Of a stretch of DNA of 64,000 nt, positions 35,423 to 43,268 are shown piece by piece. The notes under the pieces are model-generated. The model saw only the letters and a list, made by a program, of their open reading frames with translations, did no database searches and had not been told where the DNA came from. The position numbers and the translations under genes were made by a program. This DNA is from Clostridia bacterium (GTDB taxonomy: Bacteria > Bacillota > Clostridia > Oscillospirales > RGIG5299). Every line of letters starts with the position of its first letter. Within the stretch, counting starts at the first letter, position 1. The DNA is taken from NCBI GenBank assembly GCA_017504945.1, contig JAFVQJ010000018.1, positions 1-64,000 of the forward strand. The letters run 5' to 3'.

Positions 35423-36907
35423 ATGAAGGAACTTTCAATTAAGGATATAATTGCCGTTTTATACAAAAAAATAGTTATAATATTGCTTGTTACCGTTCTC
35501 GGTGCCGTAGCGGCGCTTATCTATACCAAGTTTTTCGTAACTCCGGTATATACTACCACCGCGTATTTTGCAATATCCAATCTCGACGAGGAAAGCAGCA
35601 ACGTGGCAAATCCCACTACAAACACCATTCAGGCATCACAGCTTTTAACAAAGGCTATCTCATCGGCGCTGCTCGTTGAGGGCTCCGATATCTATACTCT
35701 CGTAAGCAACGAGCTAAATCTCGAAAACGGCGTTATCCCCGGAAAAATTTCCATTTCGGCTGACGACACCTTTGTTTTGAGAATTTCGGTAACTGCTTTG
35801 TCTCCCGAAACGGCAAGAGAGATAGCAATGGCGTTTCGCAACTGTATCCCCGAATATCTTAAAAATCACAATATGGGCTCCGCGGCACCTCTTAACACTC
35901 CCAAGCTCCCCGGTGAGAATACCGGCGGAATGTCGAGAAACGCAATACTCGGCGCACTTCTCGGCGCGGTAGTTACCTGCGGTATAGTTTTGCTTCTCGC
36001 ATTGCTTGACAACACCGTTAAGGATGAGGAAAGCGTTGCCGCAAACACCAATATCCCCGTTCTTTCGGAGATCCCCTCCTTAAACGTAAAGAGCAAAAAG
36101 GAAATATTTATTTCCAAAATACCCTATTTGAGAAAGAAATTCAACAAGGAGCTTAAGACGGCAAAGACCACCGATATTCTCTCATCATCCACCTCCTTCA
36201 GCATAGTTGAATCCTATAAGCAGCTCCGTACCAATCTTCAGTTCTCGGTATCGGTAAACAAAAACAATATAATCGCAGTATCGAGCAGCATTCCCGGAGA
36301 AGGCAAATCCACCACCTCATGCAACCTTGCAATATCGTTGGCAGAGGACAATAAAAAGATATTGCTTATCGACTGCGACTTAAGAAAGCCCACTATTCAC
36401 AAAAAGCTCAAGCTTGATAACCGTTGCGGCGTATCGGGACTTTTGAGTAAGCAATACGGTGTTGACGAGGCAGTTAAGAAGGACGTTTATAAGAACCTCG
36501 ACGTAATCACCTCGGGCTCCATACCTCCCAATCCTTCAGAGCTTTTGGGCTCCGATGCTTTTGCGGAATATCTTAACGAATTTTCAAAGGCTTACGATTA
36601 CATTATAATCGACTCTCCGCCTATTGCTCTCGTTACCGACGTAAGAAGCTTTGCAAACAAGACTGCGGGCGTTTTGCTCGTTGCAAAGCAGAACTTCACC
36701 CTCTACGGCGATATAGTAAGATCCGCCAATTTGCTTGAGCAGTCCAATTCAAGCATCTTGGGCATAGTTATAACCGACGTTGACATTAGAGAAAACCGCT
36801 CATATTCCAATTACAGATACGGCGGCTATCACTATAAATACGCCTCATCGGGCGACAGTCAGAATAATTCTATGCAAAACAAGGTTGATCTAACAGATGA
36901 CGATTGA
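35423..36907 (+). CDS. Fused polysaccharide co-polymerase and BY-type tyrosine kinase
   Basis: The 494-residue protein joins a Wzz-type chain-length modulator (two membrane helices near 20-40 and 175-195) to a cytoplasmic bacterial tyrosine kinase. The kinase part has Walker A SSIPGEGKST near 290, Walker A' LLIDCDLRKP near 315, Walker B IIIDSPP near 392, and a Tyr-rich tail near 455-480 as the autophosphorylation cluster. Gram-positive systems often split these into CpsC and CpsD, so the single chain is like the fused Gram-negative form. It is followed with an 11-base overlap by the matching phosphatase. Confidence 0.9.
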   Translation: MKELSIKDIIAVLYKKIVIILLVTVLGAVAALIYTKFFVTPVYTTTAYFAISNLDEESSNVANPTTNTIQASQLLTKAISSALLVEGSDIYTLVSNELNLENGVIPGKISISADDTFVLRISVTALSPETAREIAMAFRNCIPEYLKNHNMGSAAPLNTPKLPGENTGGMSRNAILGALLGAVVTCGIVLLLALLDNTVKDEESVAANTNIPVLSEIPSLNVKSKKEIFISKIPYLRKKFNKELKTAKTTDILSSSTSFSIVESYKQLRTNLQFSVSVNKNNIIAVSSSIPGEGKSTTSCNLAISLAEDNKKILLIDCDLRKPTIHKKLKLDNRCGVSGLLSKQYGVDEAVKKDVYKNLDVITSGSIPPNPSELLGSDAFAEYLNEFSKAYDYIIIDSPPIALVTDVRSFANKTAGVLLVAKQNFTLYGDIVRSANLLEQSNSSILGIVITDVDIRENRSYSNYRYGGYHYKYASSGDSQNNSMQNKVDLTDDD

Positions 36908-37556
36908 TTATCACAGCCATATACTTCCAAGTATGGATGACGGAGCACGCGATATTGATGAGAGCATAAAGCTTCTCTCTGTTTTAAGATCGCAGGGCGT
37001 TAATAAGGTCTGCCTCACTCCGCACTATAACGTTTCGGGAACCGTTTCGGAATGGGATAAAAACCGAAAGGCATCTTTCGAAATATTAAAAAATGCGGCG
37101 GAGGGAAAGGACCTTCCCGCGCTTCAGCTCGGTGCAGAGGTGCTTATCTCCAAGGGCATAAGCAATATTGAAAATTTCGAGAAGCTTATAATTGAAGGCA
37201 CCGATTACATATTGCTCGAATTGCCTTGGCGCAAATACAGCCCGTGGATGAGTGAGGAGATAGACTCTATAATAGCAAAATATAAAGTAACTCCCATACT
37301 CGCCCATATAGACCGCTATCTCACGTGGTATAAGCTTGAGGATTTCTTTGAGAAATTCGATTTTGCCGACGTGGTTTACCAAATAAACGTATCGTCGCTC
37401 AAATCACTTGGCTTCAGAATGAAGGTCAAAAAGCTTATGAAAAAGGGCTATCACATAGTTTTCGGAAGCGACACTCACAGCATCGACGAGCGTCCCCCTC
37501 ACTTCGACCTTTTTCAGAAGCATATAGATAAAAACACGGTAGAAAACGTTTTATAA
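36897..37556 (+). CDS. PHP-type protein tyrosine phosphatase (CpsB/CapC/YwqE)
   Basis: The 219-residue manganese-dependent phosphatase dephosphorylates the Tyr-rich tail of the BY-kinase. The metal motif DYHSHILPSMDDGARD lies at residues 4-19. TPHYN near 43, an active-site GAEV strand near 80, AHIDRY near 140 and GSDTH near 198 complete the PHP site. It overlaps the kinase gene by 11 bases, so the kinase-phosphatase pair is expressed together. Confidence 0.92.
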   Translation: MTIDYHSHILPSMDDGARDIDESIKLLSVLRSQGVNKVCLTPHYNVSGTVSEWDKNRKASFEILKNAAEGKDLPALQLGAEVLISKGISNIENFEKLIIEGTDYILLELPWRKYSPWMSEEIDSIIAKYKVTPILAHIDRYLTWYKLEDFFEKFDFADVVYQINVSSLKSLGFRMKVKKLMKKGYHIVFGSDTHSIDERPPHFDLFQKHIDKNTVENVL

Positions 37557-37576
37557 ATTAAAGGATATGAGCATAA

Positions 37577-39433
37577 ATGAAAAGTTTCTTTTATAAGAAC
37601 TATAAAAGAATAACGCTTTTTTTCTTCGACTGCTTTGCATATTACAGCATTTTTATTCTTGCATCTGTCTGGCTTAACGGCAAGGATATAACTATGGGGC
37701 TTTTCGTTCAGGGTGCTGTATTTTCGCTCGTAGCCGCAATAATGAGAGTTGTTTGCAGAATATACTCACAGATATACCGTTACAGCGGAACCTACGACAT
37801 TTTAAAGATATTCTTATCCGATTTTTGCGGCTTCGTAATCTGCTTTTGCTTAAAGCTTTTCGTTCCTTATTTCAGATATGTATCGGGAATGATAATTTTA
37901 CTTACCTCGCTTGCATGTCTTGCGGTAATGCTGTTCGTTCGCTTTGCATACCGTCTGCTGGTAACCTACATAAAGCATAAGAAAAACGGCGGCAAGGCAG
38001 TAGAAAAGAAATACGCCGCGATATTCGGCGCAGGCGAAGCGGGATATATGCTTATAAGCGAAATGCTTCAGAACCCCGCCTGCCAATACATTCCCTATTG
38101 CCTTTTTGACGACGATATAAGCAAGGTTGGCAGAACTATCAACGGAATAAAGGTAAAGGGTACCGGCTACGATGCGGTAAAAATACTCAAAAAGACCGAT
38201 GTAAAGACGGTAATAGTCGCCATCGCCAGCATATCGGACGAGCGCAGAAGCTCCTTCGTTAAATCGTTGACCGATGCGGGCTACACCGTAAAGATATACG
38301 ATTACAGCTTCGGCGATATCGACGAAAAGCTAAAGATTAAGGACGTAAATATCGAGGATCTTCTTTTCAGAAAGAGCATAAAGCTCAGCCCCGACGTAAA
38401 CCGTATTATCGGCGGAAAGCGCGTTATGGTAACGGGCGGAGGCGGCTCTATCGGCTCGGAGATATGCCGTCAGGTAGCATCGGGCAAGCCCGAAAAGCTC
38501 ATAATCGTCGATATCTACGAAAATAACGCCTACGATATTCAGAACGAGCTTATAAGAAAATACGGCAAGGACCTTGACCTTGAGGTAATAATCTCATCGG
38601 TGCGCGACCGTGAAAAGATAGATTTCCTCTTTGATAAATACCGTCCCGAGGTGGTTTTTCACGCGGCGGCTCATAAGCACGTTCCCTTGATGGAGGAAGC
38701 TTGCGACGAGGCGATAAAGAACAACGTATTCGGCACCTTGAACGTGGCTGACGCCGCCGAAAAATACGGCGTTTCAAAAATGGTGCTCATCTCCACCGAT
38801 AAGGCGGTAAACCCCACCAACGTAATGGGCGCGTCAAAGCGTCTTTGCGAGATGATAATCCAATCGAGGAAAGACAGTAAGACCGATTTTATCGCGGTAA
38901 GATTCGGAAACGTTTTGGGCTCAAACGGCTCGGTTATCCCGCTCTTTAAAAAACAGCTTGAGAACGGCGGACCCTTAACGATAACCGATAAGCGCATAAT
39001 CAGATATTTTATGACTATTCCCGAGGCGACCTCGCTCGTGCTTGAAACTGCGGCACTTGCGGAAAAGTCTGAGATATTTGTGCTCGATATGGGCAAGCCC
39101 GTTCACATTATCGACCTTGCCGAAAATATGATAAAGCTCTCCGGTCTTCGTCCCTATAAAGATATCGACATTAAAGAGATAGGTCTTCGTCCCGGCGAAA
39201 AGCTTTATGAGGAGCTGCTCGTCGATTACACGAAGTGTAAAAAGACCGAAAACGAGAAGATATTTATCGAGCAGATCGATCCCGTTACTCGCGAAGAGGT
39301 CGCGGCAAAGCTCGAGATCCTTAAAAATGCTGCAAACAGCGCCGATATCGACGCCGTAAAGCAGGCGGTAAAAGATACCGTTCCCACATATTGCGTTGAA
39401 AATGCAAACGCAAAAGAAATAAAAATGCTTTAA
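37577..39433 (+). CDS. Membrane NDP-sugar 4,6-dehydratase (PglF/CapD-like)
   Basis: The 618-residue protein has four N-terminal membrane helices, a CoA-binding-like Rossmann domain with FGAGEAGYMLI near 153, and a C-terminal SDR domain with TGGGGSIGSEICRQ near 286-299. Further motifs are FHAAAHKHVP near 360 and RFGNVLGSNGSVIPLF near 450. This is the pattern of PglF, CapD and WbpM enzymes, which convert UDP-GlcNAc to the 4-keto-6-deoxy sugar. It would supply a modified sugar for surface polysaccharide. No glycosyltransferase, flippase or polymerase gene follows, so the rest of the pathway lies elsewhere. Confidence 0.9.
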   Translation: MKSFFYKNYKRITLFFFDCFAYYSIFILASVWLNGKDITMGLFVQGAVFSLVAAIMRVVCRIYSQIYRYSGTYDILKIFLSDFCGFVICFCLKLFVPYFRYVSGMIILLTSLACLAVMLFVRFAYRLLVTYIKHKKNGGKAVEKKYAAIFGAGEAGYMLISEMLQNPACQYIPYCLFDDDISKVGRTINGIKVKGTGYDAVKILKKTDVKTVIVAIASISDERRSSFVKSLTDAGYTVKIYDYSFGDIDEKLKIKDVNIEDLLFRKSIKLSPDVNRIIGGKRVMVTGGGGSIGSEICRQVASGKPEKLIIVDIYENNAYDIQNELIRKYGKDLDLEVIISSVRDREKIDFLFDKYRPEVVFHAAAHKHVPLMEEACDEAIKNNVFGTLNVADAAEKYGVSKMVLISTDKAVNPTNVMGASKRLCEMIIQSRKDSKTDFIAVRFGNVLGSNGSVIPLFKKQLENGGPLTITDKRIIRYFMTIPEATSLVLETAALAEKSEIFVLDMGKPVHIIDLAENMIKLSGLRPYKDIDIKEIGLRPGEKLYEELLVDYTKCKKTENEKIFIEQIDPVTREEVAAKLEILKNAANSADIDAVKQAVKDTVPTYCVENANAKEIKML

Positions 39434-39471
39434 AATTAAATAATCGACTTATTTCCCGAATAAGCAACAAT

Positions 39472-39508
39472 AAAAAATCCTATAATTATTTATAGGATTT
39501 TTTTATTT
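39472..39508 (+). terminator. Rho-independent terminator
   Basis: AAAAAATCCTATA pairs with TATAGGATTTTTT across a 6-nt loop, followed by more T. It isolates the spoIIA operon from the polysaccharide genes. The gap 39434-39523 shows no clear sigma-H promoter to my eye. Confidence 0.85.
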
Positions 39509-39523
39509 TTTACGGAGGAAACA

Positions 39524-39832
39524 ATGAAAACGGAATTTTTAAAGGAAAACCGAATACTGTTTATTTTTTTGAGCGGAGAGATAGATCACGCCTCTGCAAG
39601 AGATATAATCCTCTTTGCCGACAGCGAGATAGACGTTTACCGTCCAAGTAAGCTCGTTCTGGACTTCAAAAACGTCTCCTTTGCCGACAGCTCCGCCATC
39701 GCGATAGTAATAGGCAGATCAAACAAAATGAAAAAGCTGGGCAAAACGGAAAAGATAAAAATACAAAACGTAACGCCTACAATAATGAAAATATTTTCCT
39801 TTTCGGGACTTGAAAGCTATATAGAGAGGTAA
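39524..39832 (+). CDS. spoIIAA: Anti-sigma-F factor antagonist SpoIIAA
   Basis: The 102-residue STAS-domain protein has the phosphorylated Ser in FADSSAI near residue 57-63. Dephosphorylated SpoIIAA binds SpoIIAB and frees sigma-F in the forespore. ACGGAGG precedes ATG 39524. The order spoIIAA-spoIIAB-sigF is the conserved sporulation operon, with a 4-base gap to spoIIAB. Confidence 0.93.
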   Translation: MKTEFLKENRILFIFLSGEIDHASARDIILFADSEIDVYRPSKLVLDFKNVSFADSSAIAIVIGRSNKMKKLGKTEKIKIQNVTPTIMKIFSFSGLESYIER

Positions 39833-39836
39833 TAAA

Positions 39837-40280
39837 ATGAAAAAGATAAACGAAGCAAAAATAGTATTTACAAGCCATCTTTCCAACGAGGCGTTTGCAA
39901 GAACTGCTGTGGCGGCGTTCGTAGCGACTGCCGATCCGATAATGTCGGAGCTTGCCGAATTAAAGACCGCCGTATCGGAGGCGGTGTCAAACGCCGCCGT
40001 TCACGGATACAAGGATAAGATAGGCTACATAACGGTTAAAATGCGCCTTTACAGCGACTTCAAGGTAATAATAACGGTGTCCGATAAGGGCGTGGGCATT
40101 GCCGATATAGAAAAAGCAAGAGAGCCGCTCTTTACCACCTCAAAAAGCGGTGAGCAGGCGGGAATGGGCTTTACCGTAATGGAATCGTTCACCGACGGTC
40201 TGAAGATACGCTCGACTGTCGGCAAGGGCACTACGGTAACGATGAAAAAGGTATTCACCTCAAAAGACGGTGTGAAATGA
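39837..40280 (+). CDS. spoIIAB: Anti-sigma-F factor SpoIIAB
   Basis: The 147-residue GHKL-fold protein binds and inhibits sigma-F and phosphorylates SpoIIAA. It has the N-box AVSEAVSNAAVHGY near 43-56, G1 box VSDKGVGIAD near 81-90 and G2 box GMGFTVMESF near 108-117. An ATGA overlap with sigF couples the two in translation, keeping the sigma factor and its inhibitor in balance. Confidence 0.94.
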   Translation: MKKINEAKIVFTSHLSNEAFARTAVAAFVATADPIMSELAELKTAVSEAVSNAAVHGYKDKIGYITVKMRLYSDFKVIITVSDKGVGIADIEKAREPLFTTSKSGEQAGMGFTVMESFTDGLKIRSTVGKGTTVTMKKVFTSKDGVK

Positions 40281-40987
40281 CCTATACCGATAACGTAACG
40301 CTCCTGGCGGCAATAAAGGGCGGAGATAAGCGTGCGGAGGAGGAGCTTTTGACCCGAAACGTCGGACTCGTCAAAAGCGCATTAAAGCACTATCATATAT
40401 CTGCCGCCGAATATGACGACGCCTACCAAATCGGCTGCATAGGCTTAATAAAAGCGGCAAGAGCCTTTGACGAAAGTAAGGCAAGCGCCTTTTCCACCTA
40501 CGCCGTCTACGTGATAACGGGTGAAATAAAGCGTTATATAAGAGATAACACTCCTATAAAGATGTCGCGCAATCTGCGCGAGATATATATGCGCGTCTGC
40601 CGTGAAACAAATAAGCTTCAGGCAGAGCTCGGCAGAGAGCCTACCCTAAACGAGCTTGCAAGTCGCACGGGAGATCTGCCCGACGACATCGTAATGGCAA
40701 CAGAGGCAAACAACGCCGTTTTATCACTCGATTACAGCGCAGATGACGATAGCTCACCGCTTGCCGACACGGTGGGCTCCGATCCGACGGAAAATCTCAA
40801 TGAAAAGCTTGCTCTCACCCTTGCGATAGAGCGCCTTGAGCCGCACGACAGAAAGATCATCGCGCTTCGCTATTTCAAAAACAAAACGCAGTGCGAAACG
40901 GCAAAAATACTGGGAATAACGCAGGTGCAGGTATCGCGAAGAGAAAGAGCAATACTTAAGGAGCTTAAGGCCGATATGGAGCTTTAG
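40277..40987 (+). CDS. sigF: Sporulation sigma factor SigF
   Basis: The 236-residue forespore sigma factor has region 2 with YDDAYQIGCIGLIKAARAFD near 43-62 and TYAVYVITGEIKRYIRD, region 3 near 95-150, and a region 4 helix-turn-helix QCETAKILGITQVQVSRRE near 205-223. It belongs to the sigma-B/F/G group without a region 1. The last 23 bases overlap the convergent spoVB-like gene on the other strand, so the two 3' ends share sequence and no separate terminator is present. Confidence 0.95.
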   Translation: MTYTDNVTLLAAIKGGDKRAEEELLTRNVGLVKSALKHYHISAAEYDDAYQIGCIGLIKAARAFDESKASAFSTYAVYVITGEIKRYIRDNTPIKMSRNLREIYMRVCRETNKLQAELGREPTLNELASRTGDLPDDIVMATEANNAVLSLDYSADDDSSPLADTVGSDPTENLNEKLALTLAIERLEPHDRKIIALRYFKNKTQCETAKILGITQVQVSRRERAILKELKADMEL

Positions 40988-42491
40988 CCTTGCCAAGTAA
41001 CTTAAAGAGCGCAAGATAAATGATAGCGCAGAAGATAGCCACGGCAATAATTGCGGGAAGCATAGCGTAGCCGCTTTTTTGAAAAAACGAAACGGAATAC
41101 GTCGCAATAAAATAGACCGCAAGAGAGGCAAAAACAGGCTTTAAAAGCCAATCGTAAAGCTGAAATCTCATGCCCGACGTTTTCAGAATAATAACGAAAT
41201 TTATCGTAACGGTAACGAGAATGCTTGCTATCAATCCTAAAACGTAACCGTTCAATCTCAAAGAGGGAAGAGAAACCAAAAAATAGGTAAAGGCAACCTG
41301 AATGTAATCACCCAAAATAAAGCTGAAGGTGGTCGGACGCTGTTTTCCGAGCCCGTAGGCAACCGATGCCGAAATTGCCTGCACGGCGCCCAAAACGGTG
41401 GCAACGGCGAGTAAAACAGTATTGCTTTCTATCTCTCTGTATCCGAAAAGCAGCTCGTTCAAATAGGGGCTTATGGGAATTATGAAAGCGGTTATGGGGA
41501 GAGTTACCGTTATCGACGAGGTAAATATCTTCGATATCTTCCGCTTTACCTCACTGTGCTTTTCCTCGGCAACGAGAGTCGAAAGGGAAGGTACGATTAT
41601 AAGACACAGCGCACCCACGAAAACGGTGGGGAGCGAAAAAAGCGGCATCGACATTCCGAAAAGACTGCCGAAGCTCTCAAGCGCCTCCTCGGCGGAAAGC
41701 CCCGAAGCAACCAGCCTCCTCGGAATAATGACCGAGTTTACCGAATCCATAAGCGAGCCCGAAAGATTTGTGGCACAAACGGGAATTGCTATCATAAGAA
41801 GCCGCTTGTAAATACCCTTTGAAGCGGCTTTTTTGCATTTAAAATTCCCCTTTTTTAAATGGTGCTTGCGAAGGAATGTCAAGGTAATTGCGCTGAAAAT
41901 CTCGCATATCACCATACCGACGGCTATAAGCATAACCGAGTCCTCGTCGCTTGAGGGGTAAAAAATAAGCAAGAGAGCTATTACGGCGGTTATTCTTATT
42001 ATCTGCTCGAATATCTCCATAACCGCGGGTATCTTTACGTTATTTATGCCGTAAAAGTAGTTTTTACTTATATTTTCAATTCCGGTAAGTATCATACAGG
42101 GCAAAAGGACGATAAGCGCCTTTTGCGTCCGTCCGTCGCCGACAAAACCGTTTGCGATACTGCCCGAAAAAATATAGACCGCTGCCGAAACGACAACCGA
42201 AACCGCAATAAAAAGCTTGAGCGCCGAATTCAAAACGGAGTTTATCTCACCCTGCGCGCCGATGGCTGACTTTTCCGCAACGAGCTTCGAAACCGCAACG
42301 GTCAGCCCCGAATAGCAAAAGCTCGTGATAACGACGTAAACGGGCATCAAAAGCTGATAAAGCCCAATGTTTTCCGCACCGATAATTCGAGTAAGAGCAA
42401 TTCTGTAAAAAAAGGCGAGCGTCTGCGATACCAGATTTACCGCCGTAAGAAAAAACGTTCCGTAAAGGAGCGACGATTTGTTTACCTTCAA
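40965..42491 (-). CDS. spoVB: SpoVB/MurJ-type oligosaccharide flippase
   Basis: The roughly 508-residue protein has about 14 hydrophobic helices and matches the MOP-family polysaccharide transporters of the SpoVB type, with FFYRIALTRIIGAENIGLYQLLMPVY near the start as the family signature. SpoVB is a lipid II flippase active in spore cortex synthesis, and paralogues serve vegetative growth. The start is uncertain. TTG 42491 lies 8 nt behind AAGGGG, while GTG 42500 would overlap that site. The ribosome site lies in the right arm of the preceding hairpin. It converges on sigF with a 23-base overlap. Confidence 0.82.
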   Translation of the reverse strand: MKVNKSSLLYGTFFLTAVNLVSQTLAFFYRIALTRIIGAENIGLYQLLMPVYVVITSFCYSGLTVAVSKLVAEKSAIGAQGEINSVLNSALKLFIAVSVVVSAAVYIFSGSIANGFVGDGRTQKALIVLLPCMILTGIENISKNYFYGINNVKIPAVMEIFEQIIRITAVIALLLIFYPSSDEDSVMLIAVGMVICEIFSAITLTFLRKHHLKKGNFKCKKAASKGIYKRLLMIAIPVCATNLSGSLMDSVNSVIIPRRLVASGLSAEEALESFGSLFGMSMPLFSLPTVFVGALCLIIVPSLSTLVAEEKHSEVKRKISKIFTSSITVTLPITAFIIPISPYLNELLFGYREIESNTVLLAVATVLGAVQAISASVAYGLGKQRPTTFSFILGDYIQVAFTYFLVSLPSLRLNGYVLGLIASILVTVTINFVIILKTSGMRFQLYDWLLKPVFASLAVYFIATYSVSFFQKSGYAMLPAIIAVAIFCAIIYLALFKLLGKAKAPYRP

Positions 42492-42499
42492 AAAAAACA

Positions 42500-42532
42500 C
42501 CCCTTAACGCAATTTATTCAAGCGTTAAGGGG
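42500..42532 (-). terminator. Terminator hairpin carrying the spoVB ribosome site
   Basis: On the minus strand CCCCTTAACGC (42532-42522) pairs with GCGTTAAGGGG (42510-42500) in a perfect 11-bp stem, followed by TGTTTTTTTT. It would end the murT-gatD transcript. Its 3' arm AAGGGG is also the likely ribosome site of spoVB. Confidence 0.75.
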
Positions 42533-42545
42533 AAAATGCTTTTTA

Positions 42546-43268
42546 TCAGAAGTTTCTTGCGCCGAGCTGCTCGGAAAGAGTCATTTGATACGCCTTTAAA
42601 ATGTTTTCGTTCTCGCTGTCATTGCAGACGATGCCGTGCCTGTCGCAAACGGCTCTTGCGAAAAACTCAAGAAGCGGCGGATTTTTAATAAGCACAGGAC
42701 CGAGCAGATGAGTAGAAATAAATGAGCCGCAAATACCGCCGTCGGTCTCGGGAATGTAGAGGTTGCAAAACTGATTTTTCACGGTGAGAAATGCATTACT
42801 TATCTCCGAGGTGTTGCTCGATTTGTTTATAAAGCCTATCACCGTCTGCGGAAAGAGCGAGGTCTCGCAAATAACGTCGCCGGTAAAGCGGGCATCAATA
42901 ATTTCGGTGGTGTAATCAAAAACTCCGAGCGCCGCGTATTCCTTTAGGTCGAGGTCCTTAATGCTCTTGCCCAAAAGCTCCGAGGCGTTGCCGCTGAAAA
43001 GACCTATGCCGCCCTTTTGAATGTAGCTCGTTATCTCCTCGCGGTAGTTCATAATATCCGAAAGCGCGACTAAAAGCTTTTTCTCGGTGCCCGCGCCGCA
43101 GTAGAGGAAGGAAACACCGTCAAGAATAATCTTTTCACCGAATTTGTGAGAGATTATTTCGGTCTCACAGCCGTTTTCGATAAGCCTCTTGTTAAGAGCC
43201 AAAACGTTTCCGTATTCGCCGTAGAGGTTTAAAAGATCGCTGTAAAGGTGAACTATCTTAATCTTCAT
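42546..43268 (-). CDS. gatD: GatD-like glutamine amidotransferase with altered active site
   Basis: The 240-residue protein is paired with a MurT-like ligase, as in the enzyme that amidates Glu of lipid II. The start KIKIVHLYSDLLNLYGEYGN is typical of GatD. The nucleophile elbow, normally with Cys in CGGYQLLG, reads LFSGNASELLG here, so no Cys is present near residue 95. The usual YLHGP near the C-terminus reads THLLGP, which moves or removes the catalytic His. It may be inactive or work differently. ATG 43268 overlaps murT by 11 bases. A transcription terminator follows. Confidence 0.72.
   Translation of the reverse strand: MKIKIVHLYSDLLNLYGEYGNVLALNKRLIENGCETEIISHKFGEKIILDGVSFLYCGAGTEKKLLVALSDIMNYREEITSYIQKGGIGLFSGNASELLGKSIKDLDLKEYAALGVFDYTTEIIDARFTGDVICETSLFPQTVIGFINKSSNTSEISNAFLTVKNQFCNLYIPETDGGICGSFISTHLLGPVLIKNPPLLEFFARAVCDRHGIVCNDSENENILKAYQMTLSEQLGARNF

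Noticed and set aside
39434-39523. A sigma-H promoter before spoIIAA
   Set aside because: The gap is short and dominated by the upstream terminator. No convincing -35/-10 pair was found by eye.
41473-41822. Plus-strand frames opposite the spoVB-like gene
   Set aside because: The minus-strand protein is a recognisable membrane transporter. The plus frames have no start signals.
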